Source of the DNA: Rickettsiaceae bacterium
GTDB lineage: Bacteria; Pseudomonadota; Alphaproteobacteria; Rickettsiales; UBA6187
Assembly (NCBI GenBank): GCA_021323415.1
Contig: JAJONM010000015.1
Location: 1 to 39,132 of the forward strand
Reading direction: 5' to 3'
Length of the DNA: 39,132 nt
Shown here: one piece after another, positions 17,001-25,700 of the stretch
Layout: every line of letters starts with the position of its first letter
How positions within the stretch are numbered: the stretch's first letter is position 1
Notes under the pieces: generated by a model
Seen by the model: only the letters and a program-made list of their open reading frames with translations
What the model was told of the DNA's origin: nothing
The model's database searches: none
Made by a program: the position numbers and the translations under genes

Positions 17001-17202
17001 GTTGTTAGTGCAAGTTGTTAGTGCAAGTTTTTAGCCAATTCTTACTTAGAAGGCTTGCTGTAGCCTCTAGCCGGACGTGGGTTTGTAACCCCGTCCGCAT
17101 ATTCATGTCTATCGGGAAGTTTAATATGAAAATAAGGTCGGGGTTAGAAACCCCGACCTGCGATAGTGCGATAGAATGCGGCCTTAACTTGCACTTGCAC
17201 TA
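17001..17202. repeat. REP/BIME-like element: two GGGGTT hairpins flanked by inverted TAGTGCAAGT copies
   Basis: Hairpin one is 17072-17097 (CGGACGTGGGTT/AACCCCGTCCG, one bulge). Hairpin two is a perfect 8-bp stem, GGTCGGGG at 17136-17143 with CCCCGACC at 17151-17158. Two tandem 13-bp copies of GTTGTTAGTGCAA (17001-17026) lie on the left, and the inverse ACTTGCACTA (17193-17202) on the right. Paired GC-rich hairpins with GGGGTTNNNAACCCC cores resemble REP sequences mobilised by RAYT (IS200-like) transposases. It occupies nearly all the secA-flgE gap and ends three bases before the flgE stop, so it could also end or stabilise the flagellar transcript. Confidence 0.6.
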
Positions 17203-17205
17203 AAA

Positions 17206-19989
17206 CTATAGACGTCTATTCAACTCCTCTTCCATCGCTTTGATAGTGGAGATAAGTGTTGCGTTTGCGTTATAGTTAGATTGTATACCGATAGTGTTGG
17301 TTAGTTCTTCTGCGATATCGGCCGTTGAACCTTCCAGCGCTCCCGGTACTACCACGCCTGCTCCACCGAGTCCCGCGTCTTTCAGGTTAACCTCACCCGA
17401 AGCCTGTGTAATGGCAAATACGTTACCAGTTTTAGCTGCTAGTCCATTAATATTGGCAACTGTCATTATCGGGAGTTTATAAATTGGTTTTATCTCTCCG
17501 TTACTGAAATTTGCCAAAATAGTACCATCTTCAGATACGGTAATACCTTTAAACTGACCTGCTGCCACACCATTTTGCTCAATAAACTCTACGTTATAAG
17601 TTGAGTCAAATTGGCGCAGTCCGTCAGTTTGGCCAATTACTGTAGCACCCGATGTGCCTGCAGGTTCTCCTGCTGTTCCCAGGTTAAAATTAAGTGTGTT
17701 AGATGTAGCACCAGTAGTCCATGGAATAATGATATCACCTTCCAGGGTTGATGATACGCTTTTTAATGTTCCATCACCATTGAACTCTACTATTCCGTTT
17801 GCTATTTGCCCGTCAGCACGGCCAACTATTTGAGAAGGATCAAGCGCGTAGAATTCTACAGACCATTGATTTGCACCAATTTTTAGGAATGAAAGCCTAA
17901 AGCTATGGCCAGTACCTAAAGCATCAAATATTTCAATGTTACGAGGGAAGTCAGGAATAATGTTTCCGCCGGCCATATTGATAGTTGAATCCTCTGGGTC
18001 GTAAGTTATGCCAATTTCAGCTGTTTGATCACCAGCATCAACAATACCATCAATGCCAAATTCCTCAAACAGGCCATCACCAGCAGCACCAGTTGCAAGA
18101 CCTAGTTCACGTAACAAGTCAGTGTTGGTTACGCCGCCAATAGTGATTTGATCACCGTTAGTTGTAGAAAAAGCTATATTTGCATTCGCGCCAGTTGTAA
18201 GGGTTGTATCGAAGTTTGTGATACCTTCTACCAATGCATCGAGCTGTGCCAGGCTAGCAAATCTATCTGCAACAGCTGCCTGGTCAGCCATAGCAAGTGT
18301 TACATTTGCTGTTCCTGTAGGATCGGTAATAGTAAGTATCCGGCTTGAATCTTCAGCTGAAGCAACATATAGCCTGCCACCTTCTACTTTAGCAATAAAA
18401 TCACCATCATTATTTATGGTTTCAGCTAATGTATCAAGGCTGTTAAATGCACCAGCTGTTGTATCGGGTGATGTGCTATCAAATGTAAATAGAGAAGTAT
18501 TTACACCATCGGTAAATTGCAATGAGTCGCCATCAGCAATACCAGCTACCCAGGCTGCTGATGTGCTTGTAACACCAAAAAGTCCAGCACCAGCAGTAAT
18601 ATCAGCACTACGGGTTATACCGCCATATACAAAAGTACCTGTGTTTGTCCCATCTGAAAATGATACAGAAGACGTTCCAATAGTCATGTCACTTCCTTCA
18701 GTTGGGACAATTAGTTGGGATTCCGTATTTCCGCCGTTATTGTGAGACTGCAAGTCAATAGTACCAGCACTATAATTCTTATCTATTGTAAGTGTTAAGG
18801 TAGGGTCAATACTAAATATATCAAGCGAAGCCCCTGATGCCGGGTCATTCACTATCGCATTAAGCTGGCTGGTTGATTTTACTAATGTCGAAAGGCCATA
18901 AATAGTATTATACCTGTTAACTCCAGCGGCTGCTGCCGCAACATCGCTTAAGCCTAACTCATTAACCAGGTCACTTCCTGCAAGAGAAGTAAATGTCACT
19001 GCTTCTGTTGCATTGTCAGAAGAAACATATAAAACTGTATCTACAGTTCTGGCTGTAAGACCTGATACGCTATTTATAGCTGTTGCCAGTGTATCAAAGC
19101 TATTAAACTCTCCATTATCTGTATCTGGTGCACTTGATCTATATGTAAAAGTTACCTCACCACTTGATGTTGTAGATATCTTAAATTGGTCTCCGTCTAC
19201 TAAAGTACTGCTTGGGGTAAATGCTGTTTTAGTAAGAGAGGCACCAAAAATAGCTCCATTGGTTAAGTCTGCAGATTGTGCATAGCCGCCATAAACAAAT
19301 GAGCTGCTCAAGCCATCAGATGTAAAAGTAACTGAGTTTCCTTGTGACATACCAGTTCCAGGCGCAATAATATCATACTGCGAGTTGGTAGCGTTGCTGG
19401 TTGACTGAGGAGTAACTGTAACTGTTGCTCCCTGATATGTAGCTTCGCCAGCATCTAAGTTTAAGCCGGCTTTTATTGTAGTTGTAGCAGAAGCTGTACC
19501 GCTTGCTGAGTTGGTATCGATAACCACAAGGCTTGATGTTGATTCGGCTGCTGTAGTATTAAGGTTTCCAATTGAACCAGGTTTTCTGCCATCGTTATCT
19601 AGTGGCCACCCTAGTAATTTATAACCTGCAGCGTTTACCAGTTCCCCTTTGTTGTTAATATCAAACGAGCCTGCCCTTGTTAGAAGCAAGTTGCCACCAT
19701 TATCCTGAACTGCAAAGAAACCTGTTCCAGAAATAGCTAAGTCAGTAACGCGGCCTGTTGAGTTGATCAAACCTTGTTTATCAATAATAGATTGCGCTTT
19801 TACACTAACACCACCGCTGGAATAACCAGTAGATGTGCCTGACGTAGTCACCAAAGTAGAAAACTGTCCTGTAACCGCTTTATATCCTGGTGTTGCTGCG
19901 TTAGCGATGTTATCGGCACTAATAGAGATATTCGTACTTTGTGCCTGTAGACCCGTCACTGCGGAATTACGTGCTCCTGATAGACCCAT
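17206..19989 (-). CDS. flgE: Flagellar hook protein FlgE, enlarged
   Basis: 927 residues, about twice the usual 400-500. The N-terminus carries the rod/hook signature SADNIANAATPGYKA at 25-39 and the FlgE/F/G core (LAISGTGFFAVQDNGG). The C-terminus ends in the assembly helix (SNYNANATLISTIKAMEEEL). Between them, residues about 218-345 and 440-560 are two copies of one module: FVYGG at 231 and 453, FNSFDTLATAIN at 295 and FNSLDTLAETIN at 515, LYVSS at 320 and LYVAS at 540, so the period is about 220 residues. These should add surface domains to the hook. AAGGAG precedes the ATG. It is downstream of flgD and fliK, so one hook operon. Confidence 0.95.
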   Translation of the reverse strand: MGLSGARNSAVTGLQAQSTNISISADNIANAATPGYKAVTGQFSTLVTTSGTSTGYSSGGVSVKAQSIIDKQGLINSTGRVTDLAISGTGFFAVQDNGGNLLLTRAGSFDINNKGELVNAAGYKLLGWPLDNDGRKPGSIGNLNTTAAESTSSLVVIDTNSASGTASATTTIKAGLNLDAGEATYQGATVTVTPQSTSNATNSQYDIIAPGTGMSQGNSVTFTSDGLSSSFVYGGYAQSADLTNGAIFGASLTKTAFTPSSTLVDGDQFKISTTSSGEVTFTYRSSAPDTDNGEFNSFDTLATAINSVSGLTARTVDTVLYVSSDNATEAVTFTSLAGSDLVNELGLSDVAAAAAGVNRYNTIYGLSTLVKSTSQLNAIVNDPASGASLDIFSIDPTLTLTIDKNYSAGTIDLQSHNNGGNTESQLIVPTEGSDMTIGTSSVSFSDGTNTGTFVYGGITRSADITAGAGLFGVTSTSAAWVAGIADGDSLQFTDGVNTSLFTFDSTSPDTTAGAFNSLDTLAETINNDGDFIAKVEGGRLYVASAEDSSRILTITDPTGTANVTLAMADQAAVADRFASLAQLDALVEGITNFDTTLTTGANANIAFSTTNGDQITIGGVTNTDLLRELGLATGAAGDGLFEEFGIDGIVDAGDQTAEIGITYDPEDSTINMAGGNIIPDFPRNIEIFDALGTGHSFRLSFLKIGANQWSVEFYALDPSQIVGRADGQIANGIVEFNGDGTLKSVSSTLEGDIIIPWTTGATSNTLNFNLGTAGEPAGTSGATVIGQTDGLRQFDSTYNVEFIEQNGVAAGQFKGITVSEDGTILANFSNGEIKPIYKLPIMTVANINGLAAKTGNVFAITQASGEVNLKDAGLGGAGVVVPGALEGSTADIAEELTNTIGIQSNYNANATLISTIKAMEEELNRRL

Positions 19990-20024
19990 TTTGCTTCTCC
20001 TTATAATTACCTATTTAAGTTCTT

Positions 20025-20747
20025 TTATTGGCTTGCCTGGCTAGTGGATTTTATTGAAATTATTTTATCTAGTGTTGTTGTTAAGTTGCCTACATTTAAC
20101 GAAACTGTATCTCCAGCAAAGCTGGCTCCTGTAACTACTCCGGTTGTTGTAACCGGAATATCAACTACTGCACCCGATTCTTGAACGTAGTTAACAGATA
20201 TATTATAATTACCTGCTTTCAGTGGGTTGCCACTATTATCAGTTCCATCCCAGCTAACGTTATTTTCGCCTAGCCTTAATTTACCAGCGCTATTTGCTGA
20301 ATTTTCACCAGCTGTACTGGTAAATACAGGTTTTCCTTCGTCATTTGTAATCGTTATAAACACCTGTTTTGGTATGGTAGTTAAGTTATAGGAGAAGGTA
20401 CTAACTCCTTGATCTAAAGTAATTTTATCAGTAGTAAACTGTATTGTTTTATCAAGATAGCTAACCGGACTGCCAAATTGTGCTGCACCATTGCCAGTCA
20501 GTAACTTTTCAATATTCTCAAGGTGCGTGTTTTGGTTAACTGCCTGCTCAACGGTAGAAAGCCTTGTGATACTATCAATAAACTCAGTACCTTTCATTGG
20601 CTCCAAAGGATCCTGATGTTTCAACTGCGCCAGCAAAATTTTGAGGAAGTCATCACGAGTTCCCATCAGGTCTTTCATATCCTGACCACTTTTTGTGCTG
20701 GTGTCCGCAGTAGCATTATTATTTAAAACTGAAGCTATAGTACTCAT
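20025..20747 (-). CDS. flgD: Flagellar hook assembly scaffold FlgD
   Basis: 240 residues. The N-terminal FlgD domain reads DFLKILLAQLKHQDPLEPM with the following TEFIDSITRLSTVEQAVNQN, and the C-terminal part has the FlgD Ig-like/tudor signature (NNVSWDGTDNSGNPLKAGNY). FlgD caps the growing hook and is replaced by FlgK afterwards. AAGGAG lies seven bases before the ATG. It ends 35 bases before flgE and begins 11 bases after fliK, so the three are one transcript in the order fliK-flgD-flgE. Confidence 0.95.
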   Translation of the reverse strand: MSTIASVLNNNATADTSTKSGQDMKDLMGTRDDFLKILLAQLKHQDPLEPMKGTEFIDSITRLSTVEQAVNQNTHLENIEKLLTGNGAAQFGSPVSYLDKTIQFTTDKITLDQGVSTFSYNLTTIPKQVFITITNDEGKPVFTSTAGENSANSAGKLRLGENNVSWDGTDNSGNPLKAGNYNISVNYVQESGAVVDIPVTTTGVVTGASFAGDTVSLNVGNLTTTLDKIISIKSTSQASQ

Positions 20748-20758
20748 AATATTCTCCT

Positions 20759-22291
20759 TCAGACCCTTATATCTAGGCCGTCACTGGCGATAAAATTGCG
20801 TTGGTAAATAGCGGAAGCCCCCAGCAGTTCGTCATCAATATCAGGGCTGCCTTTGTTGTAACCGTTAAATGCCTGGTTAATCATTTGTTTCCACTGGTCA
20901 TCATTGCTTTGGTGGAAGCTAAAATTTAACTGGCCAGGTTCTGTATGTAGTGCATCCTGAAGCATATTCTTAAGTGATGACGCTTCTTTCTGTAGTAGGT
21001 TTAGTGTGTCAGTTTTCTCTGCCATTATCGAAACTTTCGTTTTACCGTCGTGGCCAATTTCCATGCGTACATCAACGCTACCTAAATCCTTCGGGTGCAG
21101 TTGGATAGATATTGTGCTGTCAGTTTTAGATAGTGAAGAGACGCCAAATTTTATCTGCGCTATAACATTTTCAGCAGCAGTGCGGTTGGCATTCATGTTA
21201 TTAGCAACATTATCAGTTGCATTAACATATTTTTGGAATTTAAATAAGTTATCTGCAGGCGCAATATCAGAGCTATTACTTAAGCTTGCCTGTAGCAAAG
21301 CATCAGGTGCTGTCTGAGTAACAGGTTCAGCTTTAGATGAAGTAGCGTTATTTTTTTGTGCATGAGTTTCGGCATGTACATCATTTGCAGCCGCCTGATT
21401 CTGTGCTATTTGGTTATTTGCTACATTTGTTTGATTTTGAGTGTTTTGCTGCTTTTGCCCATCAGATAGCTGGTTAACTACTGGTTTTGTAGCCTCTTCT
21501 TTAGTAACGGCCTGTATATTGGCATCATTATCAAGCCCCTCTGTTTTTTCAGAGTCTTTTACACCTTTAAGCAAGCTATCAATTTGTGCAGACTTAACAT
21601 CAGTTTGTACAACAACTGGGGCTGCAGCTGAAGTGGTAGCTATATCTAATATAGTTGAAGCAATACCACTTAAGCTGATTTTTTCTTTGTTAGCAGCGTT
21701 CTCGGTAGTTTGTGTTTCAACATTTTGCACTCCGCTTATAATCTGTTCTGCTAGTTTTATTGTATTTTCATCACTAGTAAGTGCTGTTAAATTATCAGCG
21801 CTCAGGTTTTTTCCTGCATTCTCTGTATCTTCTACATTAATATTAGCGATGTTAGTAGTGGATTCTTGATTGCTAATTAATTGAGGTTGTATAACAGTGC
21901 CTGCATCCTTTATTCCTTTTAATGCATCAAACGCACTGTTTAATACCTCTTGCTGTTGCAGTAAAATTTCACCGGCAGTTTTACCTGTTGTTGGCTCACT
22001 AGCTATTGCTTGTACCGCAGCGCTGACTACTTGCTGCGCAAAATTTTCTGTGTTATCTGCATTATTAGCTAGAGGAATATTATTAATTGCTGCAGGAGTA
22101 ACCCCAACCACAGGGCTCTCCGCTGCAATATTATCTGGCTCACTTTTGGCTTTACCAGAAATTTCTAAATGATCCTTGAATTTTTTAGGCTCAGTAAGCG
22201 AGATGCGCTTTGAGTTGTCTGCCTGCTTATTAATAGCTGGCTTATCAACCTGTTGCGTATCTAATATATTTGCTAAGCTTAAAATCATCAT
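20759..22291 (-). CDS. fliK: Flagellar hook-length control protein FliK
   Basis: About 510 residues from the ATG at 22291 (a TTG at 22294 and another ATG at 22288 are possible). Roughly the first 350 residues are low-complexity Ala/Asn/Gln/Thr/Val-rich, as expected of the flexible ruler. Near the C-terminus is the Flg_hook domain: SISIQLHPKDLGSVDVRME followed by VSIMAEKTDTLNLLQ and PGQLNFSFHQ. The ruler measures hook length and switches the export apparatus from hook to filament substrates. The enlarged FlgE downstream would imply a hook of unusual surface but does not itself change the ruler. Identification rests on the C-terminal domain and on synteny with flgD and flgE. Confidence 0.92.
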   Translation of the reverse strand: MMILSLANILDTQQVDKPAINKQADNSKRISLTEPKKFKDHLEISGKAKSEPDNIAAESPVVGVTPAAINNIPLANNADNTENFAQQVVSAAVQAIASEPTTGKTAGEILLQQQEVLNSAFDALKGIKDAGTVIQPQLISNQESTTNIANINVEDTENAGKNLSADNLTALTSDENTIKLAEQIISGVQNVETQTTENAANKEKISLSGIASTILDIATTSAAAPVVVQTDVKSAQIDSLLKGVKDSEKTEGLDNDANIQAVTKEEATKPVVNQLSDGQKQQNTQNQTNVANNQIAQNQAAANDVHAETHAQKNNATSSKAEPVTQTAPDALLQASLSNSSDIAPADNLFKFQKYVNATDNVANNMNANRTAAENVIAQIKFGVSSLSKTDSTISIQLHPKDLGSVDVRMEIGHDGKTKVSIMAEKTDTLNLLQKEASSLKNMLQDALHTEPGQLNFSFHQSNDDQWKQMINQAFNGYNKGSPDIDDELLGASAIYQRNFIASDGLDIRV

Positions 22292-22459
22292 CAAACTACA
22301 AAAATTTGCTCACATGTGTTTAATGCAAGGGGCGTGCCAATTTGAGTCTGATGATAAAAGTAAGGAAAACTGCGGATATATTAACCTGTTGCTAAAAAAG
22401 CATAAGGTTAGTGGCAAATATTTCCGCATTTAATAGGTATTTTTTTCTTTAGGTGCAAT

Positions 22460-23458
22460 TTACATAATTACACAGCCGGGTGCACATTTTTCCCTTTTAT
22501 GTCTAACATTAGATGCGTGCGTAAAATTAACTTGTGCAGGTTCGTTTTTGCTATCTTGTTCCGCTAAATCTTGAGACATTTTTATGGTTGAGGCTGTGCT
22601 CATAGAATGCTCTTCCGGTGTTCTTGGAGGCAAAGTAAAGCGATAAATTTTGTTATCATCTGTTGATGAGCTATCAGCGTTACTTGAAAAACTTGTCTCT
22701 AATTCAGGTTTCTCTCTCCTTTGATTTATAACAGGGTATGTTTTTGCTATAATTACAGAACCATGTTCCCCTATGCTTGAGGCACTTGGTGTTGCGGTTT
22801 GGTGATGTATTATAGTAGTGGCGCTAGTTTCAGAGCATTCGCTTTCTGCATTGCTGCCTTCGTCTAGCGCATTTCTTACTTTTTCAGTAAGATCTACTCT
22901 TGTTGTTGCGTATTTGGCGCGGAACTCTACCACATTCTTGTCGCCCTCAAATACTGTTTTTGCAGCACGGCGCCTGCTTGTAATTTGTACTGGTTTGGTT
23001 TCTGGAGTTTTAAATGTTATACTAAAGTTTTCCCATTGTCTGGTTCGGTTTTTGTGCATAGACGCGGTTGCTCCATGCAGTTTCAATTCATTATAAACTT
23101 CAATCCAATTTTGCATAAATTTGTCTTGAAGTGTTTTGTCAGTGCTACGGAGTCTATCTGATAATATAATATCAAGTGGCGTTTCGTCCTTGTCATTTGT
23201 TTCATCTAGCCACTCCTGTTTTAGTTCTTTAGGGCAGCTGAAAAAAATAATTTTAATGATTTTTAGAATGTTTGTGGGTGATTTAGTGGATTCAATAGCG
23301 TAATGAAATGGTGTTGGGTGTTGTGCGAGCCTATTATTAGCTAAGCTATTCTTTTCTTTAATATAAAAGGGAAGTGTTGCTTTTATAGCTTCTGTGTTTT
23401 CCAGTTTAATTGCTTGGAATAACTTTTCTTCAAATGTTTGAATTATCTGGCTGCGCAT
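22460..23458 (-). CDS. Ankyrin-like protein ending in a CaaX prenylation box (CVIM); candidate host-targeted effector
   Basis: 332 residues. The N-terminal part has two ankyrin-like helices: PTPFHYAIE followed by ILKIIKIIF, and KDETPLDIIL. The middle and C-terminal parts are Ser/Thr/Glu-rich and probably disordered. The last residues are a basic cluster RHKREKC, then APG, then CVIM at 329-332; I checked these codons base by base (Cys codon at 22472-22474, stop at 22460-22462). Cys-Val-Ile-Met is the CaaX box of K-Ras4B, a substrate of eukaryotic farnesyltransferase. Bacteria lack this enzyme, so the motif only makes sense inside a eukaryotic cell, as in Legionella AnkB. No signal peptide. Delivery and prenylation are inference; chance occurrence of four residues is possible. 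Confidence 0.75.
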   Translation of the reverse strand: MRSQIIQTFEEKLFQAIKLENTEAIKATLPFYIKEKNSLANNRLAQHPTPFHYAIESTKSPTNILKIIKIIFFSCPKELKQEWLDETNDKDETPLDIILSDRLRSTDKTLQDKFMQNWIEVYNELKLHGATASMHKNRTRQWENFSITFKTPETKPVQITSRRRAAKTVFEGDKNVVEFRAKYATTRVDLTEKVRNALDEGSNAESECSETSATTIIHHQTATPSASSIGEHGSVIIAKTYPVINQRREKPELETSFSSNADSSSTDDNKIYRFTLPPRTPEEHSMSTASTIKMSQDLAEQDSKNEPAQVNFTHASNVRHKREKCAPGCVIM

Positions 23459-23558
23459 TTTTATCCGTCATTATAATTATTATGTGCGGATATTAATACG
23501 ATGTTGTGGCTATTTTTGCAACAAAATTGTGTATATTTGGTTAATAAATTAAGAAAAA

Positions 23559-24218
23559 TTAACCGCGAATAGCTAATATGTTGTTTTTGTATAAGTTTTT
23601 TCCACCTTTAAAGGTTGCAGAGCCAGCTACAAGCACATCTGCTCCAGCTTTTATAACCTTTTTAGCGGTTTCCGGGTTAATACCACCATCAACCTCAAGG
23701 TCGATATTTTTACCTAAAGCGTCAATTTTTTTGCGGATAACAGCAATTTTTTCCAGTTGTGATTCAATAAAACTCTGTCCGCCAAAACCCGGGTTTACAG
23801 TCATAACCAGTACCAAATCAAGCTGGGGTAGGATGTAATCTAGTACATCAGGGTGTGTAGAAGGTACTAGTGATACACCTGCTTTCTTCCCTAATGATTT
23901 TATTAGTTGTACAGTTCTATCTAAATGTATACATGCTTCAGCGTGAACGGTTATAATGTCAGACCCGCTATCAGCAAAATCTTTTATATAATTATCCGGT
24001 TGCTCAATCATCAAGTGGACATCGAATGGTAACTTGCTGCATTTGCGCAAATCTTTAACTACGCATGGGCCGATAGTTATATTAGGGACAAAGTGTCCAT
24101 CCATTACATCTATATGGATATAATCTGCTCCTGCATCAGTAACATCAATTACTGCTTGTCCTAGTGCAGAAAAATCTGCTGATAGAATTGAAGGTGCTAT
24201 TTTAGTTTTTTGTTGCAT
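23559..24218 (-). CDS. rpe: Ribulose-phosphate 3-epimerase
   Basis: 219 residues, the usual length. Motifs in order: [10 protein letters not shown] at the N-terminus, [33 protein letters not shown] and LEVDGGI near the phosphate-binding site. The enzyme interconverts ribulose 5-phosphate and xylulose 5-phosphate in the pentose phosphate pathway and is a TIM barrel with a metal bound by His and Asp residues in the motifs above. It lies 100 bases upstream of the CVIM-protein gene on the same strand. TATAAT-like sequences occur just before the start, but I cannot place the promoter with confidence. Confidence 0.97.
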   Translation of the reverse strand: MQQKTKIAPSILSADFSALGQAVIDVTDAGADYIHIDVMDGHFVPNITIGPCVVKDLRKCSKLPFDVHLMIEQPDNYIKDFADSGSDIITVHAEACIHLDRTVQLIKSLGKKAGVSLVPSTHPDVLDYILPQLDLVLVMTVNPGFGGQSFIESQLEKIAVIRKKIDALGKNIDLEVDGGINPETAKKVIKAGADVLVAGSATFKGGKNLYKNNILAIRG

Positions 24219-24249
24219 GATAATATTATAGTATATGAATTATAAGTAT

Positions 24250-24287
24250 GGTGTAACCATTTAAATTCACTTTTACACCTTTTTTTA
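24250..24287 (+). terminator. Terminator-like hairpin with T tract, upstream of the Xre gene
   Basis: GGTGTAA at 24250-24256 pairs with TTACACC at 24273-24279, followed by a run of eight T. On the plus strand this is a rho-independent terminator shape, but no plus-strand gene precedes it. It could insulate the Xre gene or end a short untranslated RNA. Confidence 0.4.
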
Positions 24288-24320
24288 AAAAAATATAGTT
24301 TTTTATAAAATTTTCTCTCC

Positions 24321-24342
24321 TGTTAACGATTTGTTAACCATT
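24321..24342 (+). promoter_or_regulatory. Tandem 11-bp repeats, candidate operator of the Xre regulator
   Basis: TGTTAACGATT at 24321-24331 is followed directly by TGTTAACCATT at 24332-24342. The repeat differs at one base and has a period of one helical turn, and it lies about 55 bases before the regulator's start codon. Each copy contains the palindrome GTTAAC. This placement fits autoregulation; function is inference. Confidence 0.4.
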
Positions 24343-24395
24343 TGTATTTATGAATGGGTAATAGGTTAAACTCATTAATAACTAGGAGAATGAAA

Positions 24396-24728
24396 ATGTC
24401 TGATATTGATCAAATAAGAATAGGTGAGTGGGTTGATAGGGAAGAGCGCGCTATTGCATCAAAATTATTTAAAATTCGCACTAAGCTTGGCATTGATCGT
24501 GATGAGTTGGCTACTATGGCCGGTATCGGTATATCTGAGCTTGTAGAATATGAAAGTGGTGTGCAACCAATCCCTGCAAGCACATTGGCAATTATTGCCG
24601 CAATGATGGGTGTTAGCTTGGATTATTTCTATAGTTACAATCTGGATGCGGAAAATGAAGATTCTGCGATATTAGGTAGTACTTTACCTGCAGTTAAGAA
24701 GGAAAAAGCAGCTTTACTGTGTAATTAG
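24396..24728 (+). CDS. Xre family helix-turn-helix transcriptional regulator
   Basis: 110 residues from the ATG at 24396, which has AGGAG seven bases upstream; an upstream ATG at 24354 lacks one. A Cro/CI-type helix-turn-helix occupies about residues 22-77: LFKIRTKLGIDRDELATMAG, then ISELVEYESG and ASTLAIIAAMMGVSLDYF. The last 30 residues are acidic then basic, with no recognised ligand domain. Proteins of this shape (110-140 aa, HTH only) are common regulators in alphaproteobacteria. It is convergent with nadC. A tandem repeat upstream may be its operator. Confidence 0.88.
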   Translation: MSDIDQIRIGEWVDREERAIASKLFKIRTKLGIDRDELATMAGIGISELVEYESGVQPIPASTLAIIAAMMGVSLDYFYSYNLDAENEDSAILGSTLPAVKKEKAALLCN

Positions 24729-24751
24729 GTTTTCTTCTCTGGATATTAATG

Positions 24752-24784
24752 TATCCGCCGAAACTTTTATAGTGTAGGCGGATA
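24752..24784. terminator. Hairpin between the convergent Xre and nadC genes
   Basis: TATCCGCC at 24752-24759 pairs perfectly with GGCGGATA at 24777-24784. It lies between two convergent genes but has no U tract on either strand, so it is at best a weak, bidirectional terminator. Confidence 0.4.
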
Positions 24785-24788
24785 ACCT

Positions 24789-25628
24789 TTAGATATCTAT
24801 GTCTAATCCAATATCCAGACTCATAGGTGAATTTGTCAAAACTCCGGCTGAAATAAAATCAACGCCGGTTTTAGCTATTTCACCAACGGTATTTAAATTT
24901 ACATTGCCCGATGCTTCCAGTGGAATTTTACCTTCCACTAATCTGACAGCTTCCTTCAAAGTAGCAATATCCATATTATCAAGCAGTATAATATCAGCTT
25001 TACCTTCTAAAGCTTGTTTCACTTGCTCTAATGTATCGCACTCTAATTCAATTTTTATTCCTTTTGGTGCTTGTTCCTTGGCTTTTTTGAGGGCAGGGAG
25101 GACGCCACCGCAAACGCTAATATGGTTATCTTTAATCAGTATCATATCATCCAAGCAATAACGATGATTCTGTCCGCCACCAATTGTAACTGCATATTTC
25201 TGCAGGTGTCTTAGCCCTGGTATAGTTTTTCTGGTGTCGAGTATTTTTGCTTTAGTGCCAGAAACTGCAGTTACAAATTTATGAGTCAGGGTTGCCACCC
25301 CACACATTTGCCTCAGGAGATTTAGTGCTACACGTTCAGCGGCTAGTATTGCCCTTGCATTGCCTTTTCCGCTTAAGATGATGTCGCTGGTTTTAAGCGC
25401 ATCACCATCTTTGTAAGCACTGTCTAATTTTATATCACCAGATACTGCCCAAAACACTTGCTTTGCTACTTCAATTCCACAAACAATAAGTGGCTCGCGT
25501 GTGCGTATTACAAACTCAGCCGTTTTATCAGCCGGGATGGTAATATTTGATGTAATATCACCTTTACCAATATCCTCTTCTAAGGCTAGTTTAATAATTC
25601 TATCGACTTGGTTATTATCTAGTTGCAT
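24789..25628 (-). CDS. nadC: Nicotinate-nucleotide pyrophosphorylase (carboxylating)
   Basis: 279 residues, normal length. Motifs: ALEEDIGKGDITSNI at the N-terminus, AERVALNLLRQMCGVAT, ILDTRKTIPGLRHLQKYAV, GGGQNHRYCLDDMILIKDNH, and a C-terminal EASGNVNLNTV. It converts quinolinate and PRPP to nicotinate mononucleotide, CO2 and pyrophosphate in NAD synthesis. GAGG lies nine bases before the ATG. nadA and nadB are not nearby, so whether the cell makes quinolinate itself cannot be judged from this window. It is divergent from iscX. Confidence 0.96.
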   Translation of the reverse strand: MQLDNNQVDRIIKLALEEDIGKGDITSNITIPADKTAEFVIRTREPLIVCGIEVAKQVFWAVSGDIKLDSAYKDGDALKTSDIILSGKGNARAILAAERVALNLLRQMCGVATLTHKFVTAVSGTKAKILDTRKTIPGLRHLQKYAVTIGGGQNHRYCLDDMILIKDNHISVCGGVLPALKKAKEQAPKGIKIELECDTLEQVKQALEGKADIILLDNMDIATLKEAVRLVEGKIPLEASGNVNLNTVGEIAKTGVDFISAGVLTNSPMSLDIGLDIDI

Positions 25629-25665
25629 TATAATGGCCTCTATTTTAATACAGGGGATTATGTAC

Positions 25666-25671
25666 TATAAT
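25666..25671 (+). promoter_or_regulatory. Possible -10 element of iscX
   Basis: A perfect TATAAT lies 29 bases before the iscX ribosome site. No good -35 box is visible at the expected spacing, so this is a weak call. Confidence 0.3.
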
Positions 25672-25700
25672 TAACATATTTTCAAGCAAAGAGGACATAT

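Noticed and set aside
17001..17026. CRISPR-like repeats
   Set aside because: Only two direct copies of a 13-bp unit with no spacers and no cas genes in the window.
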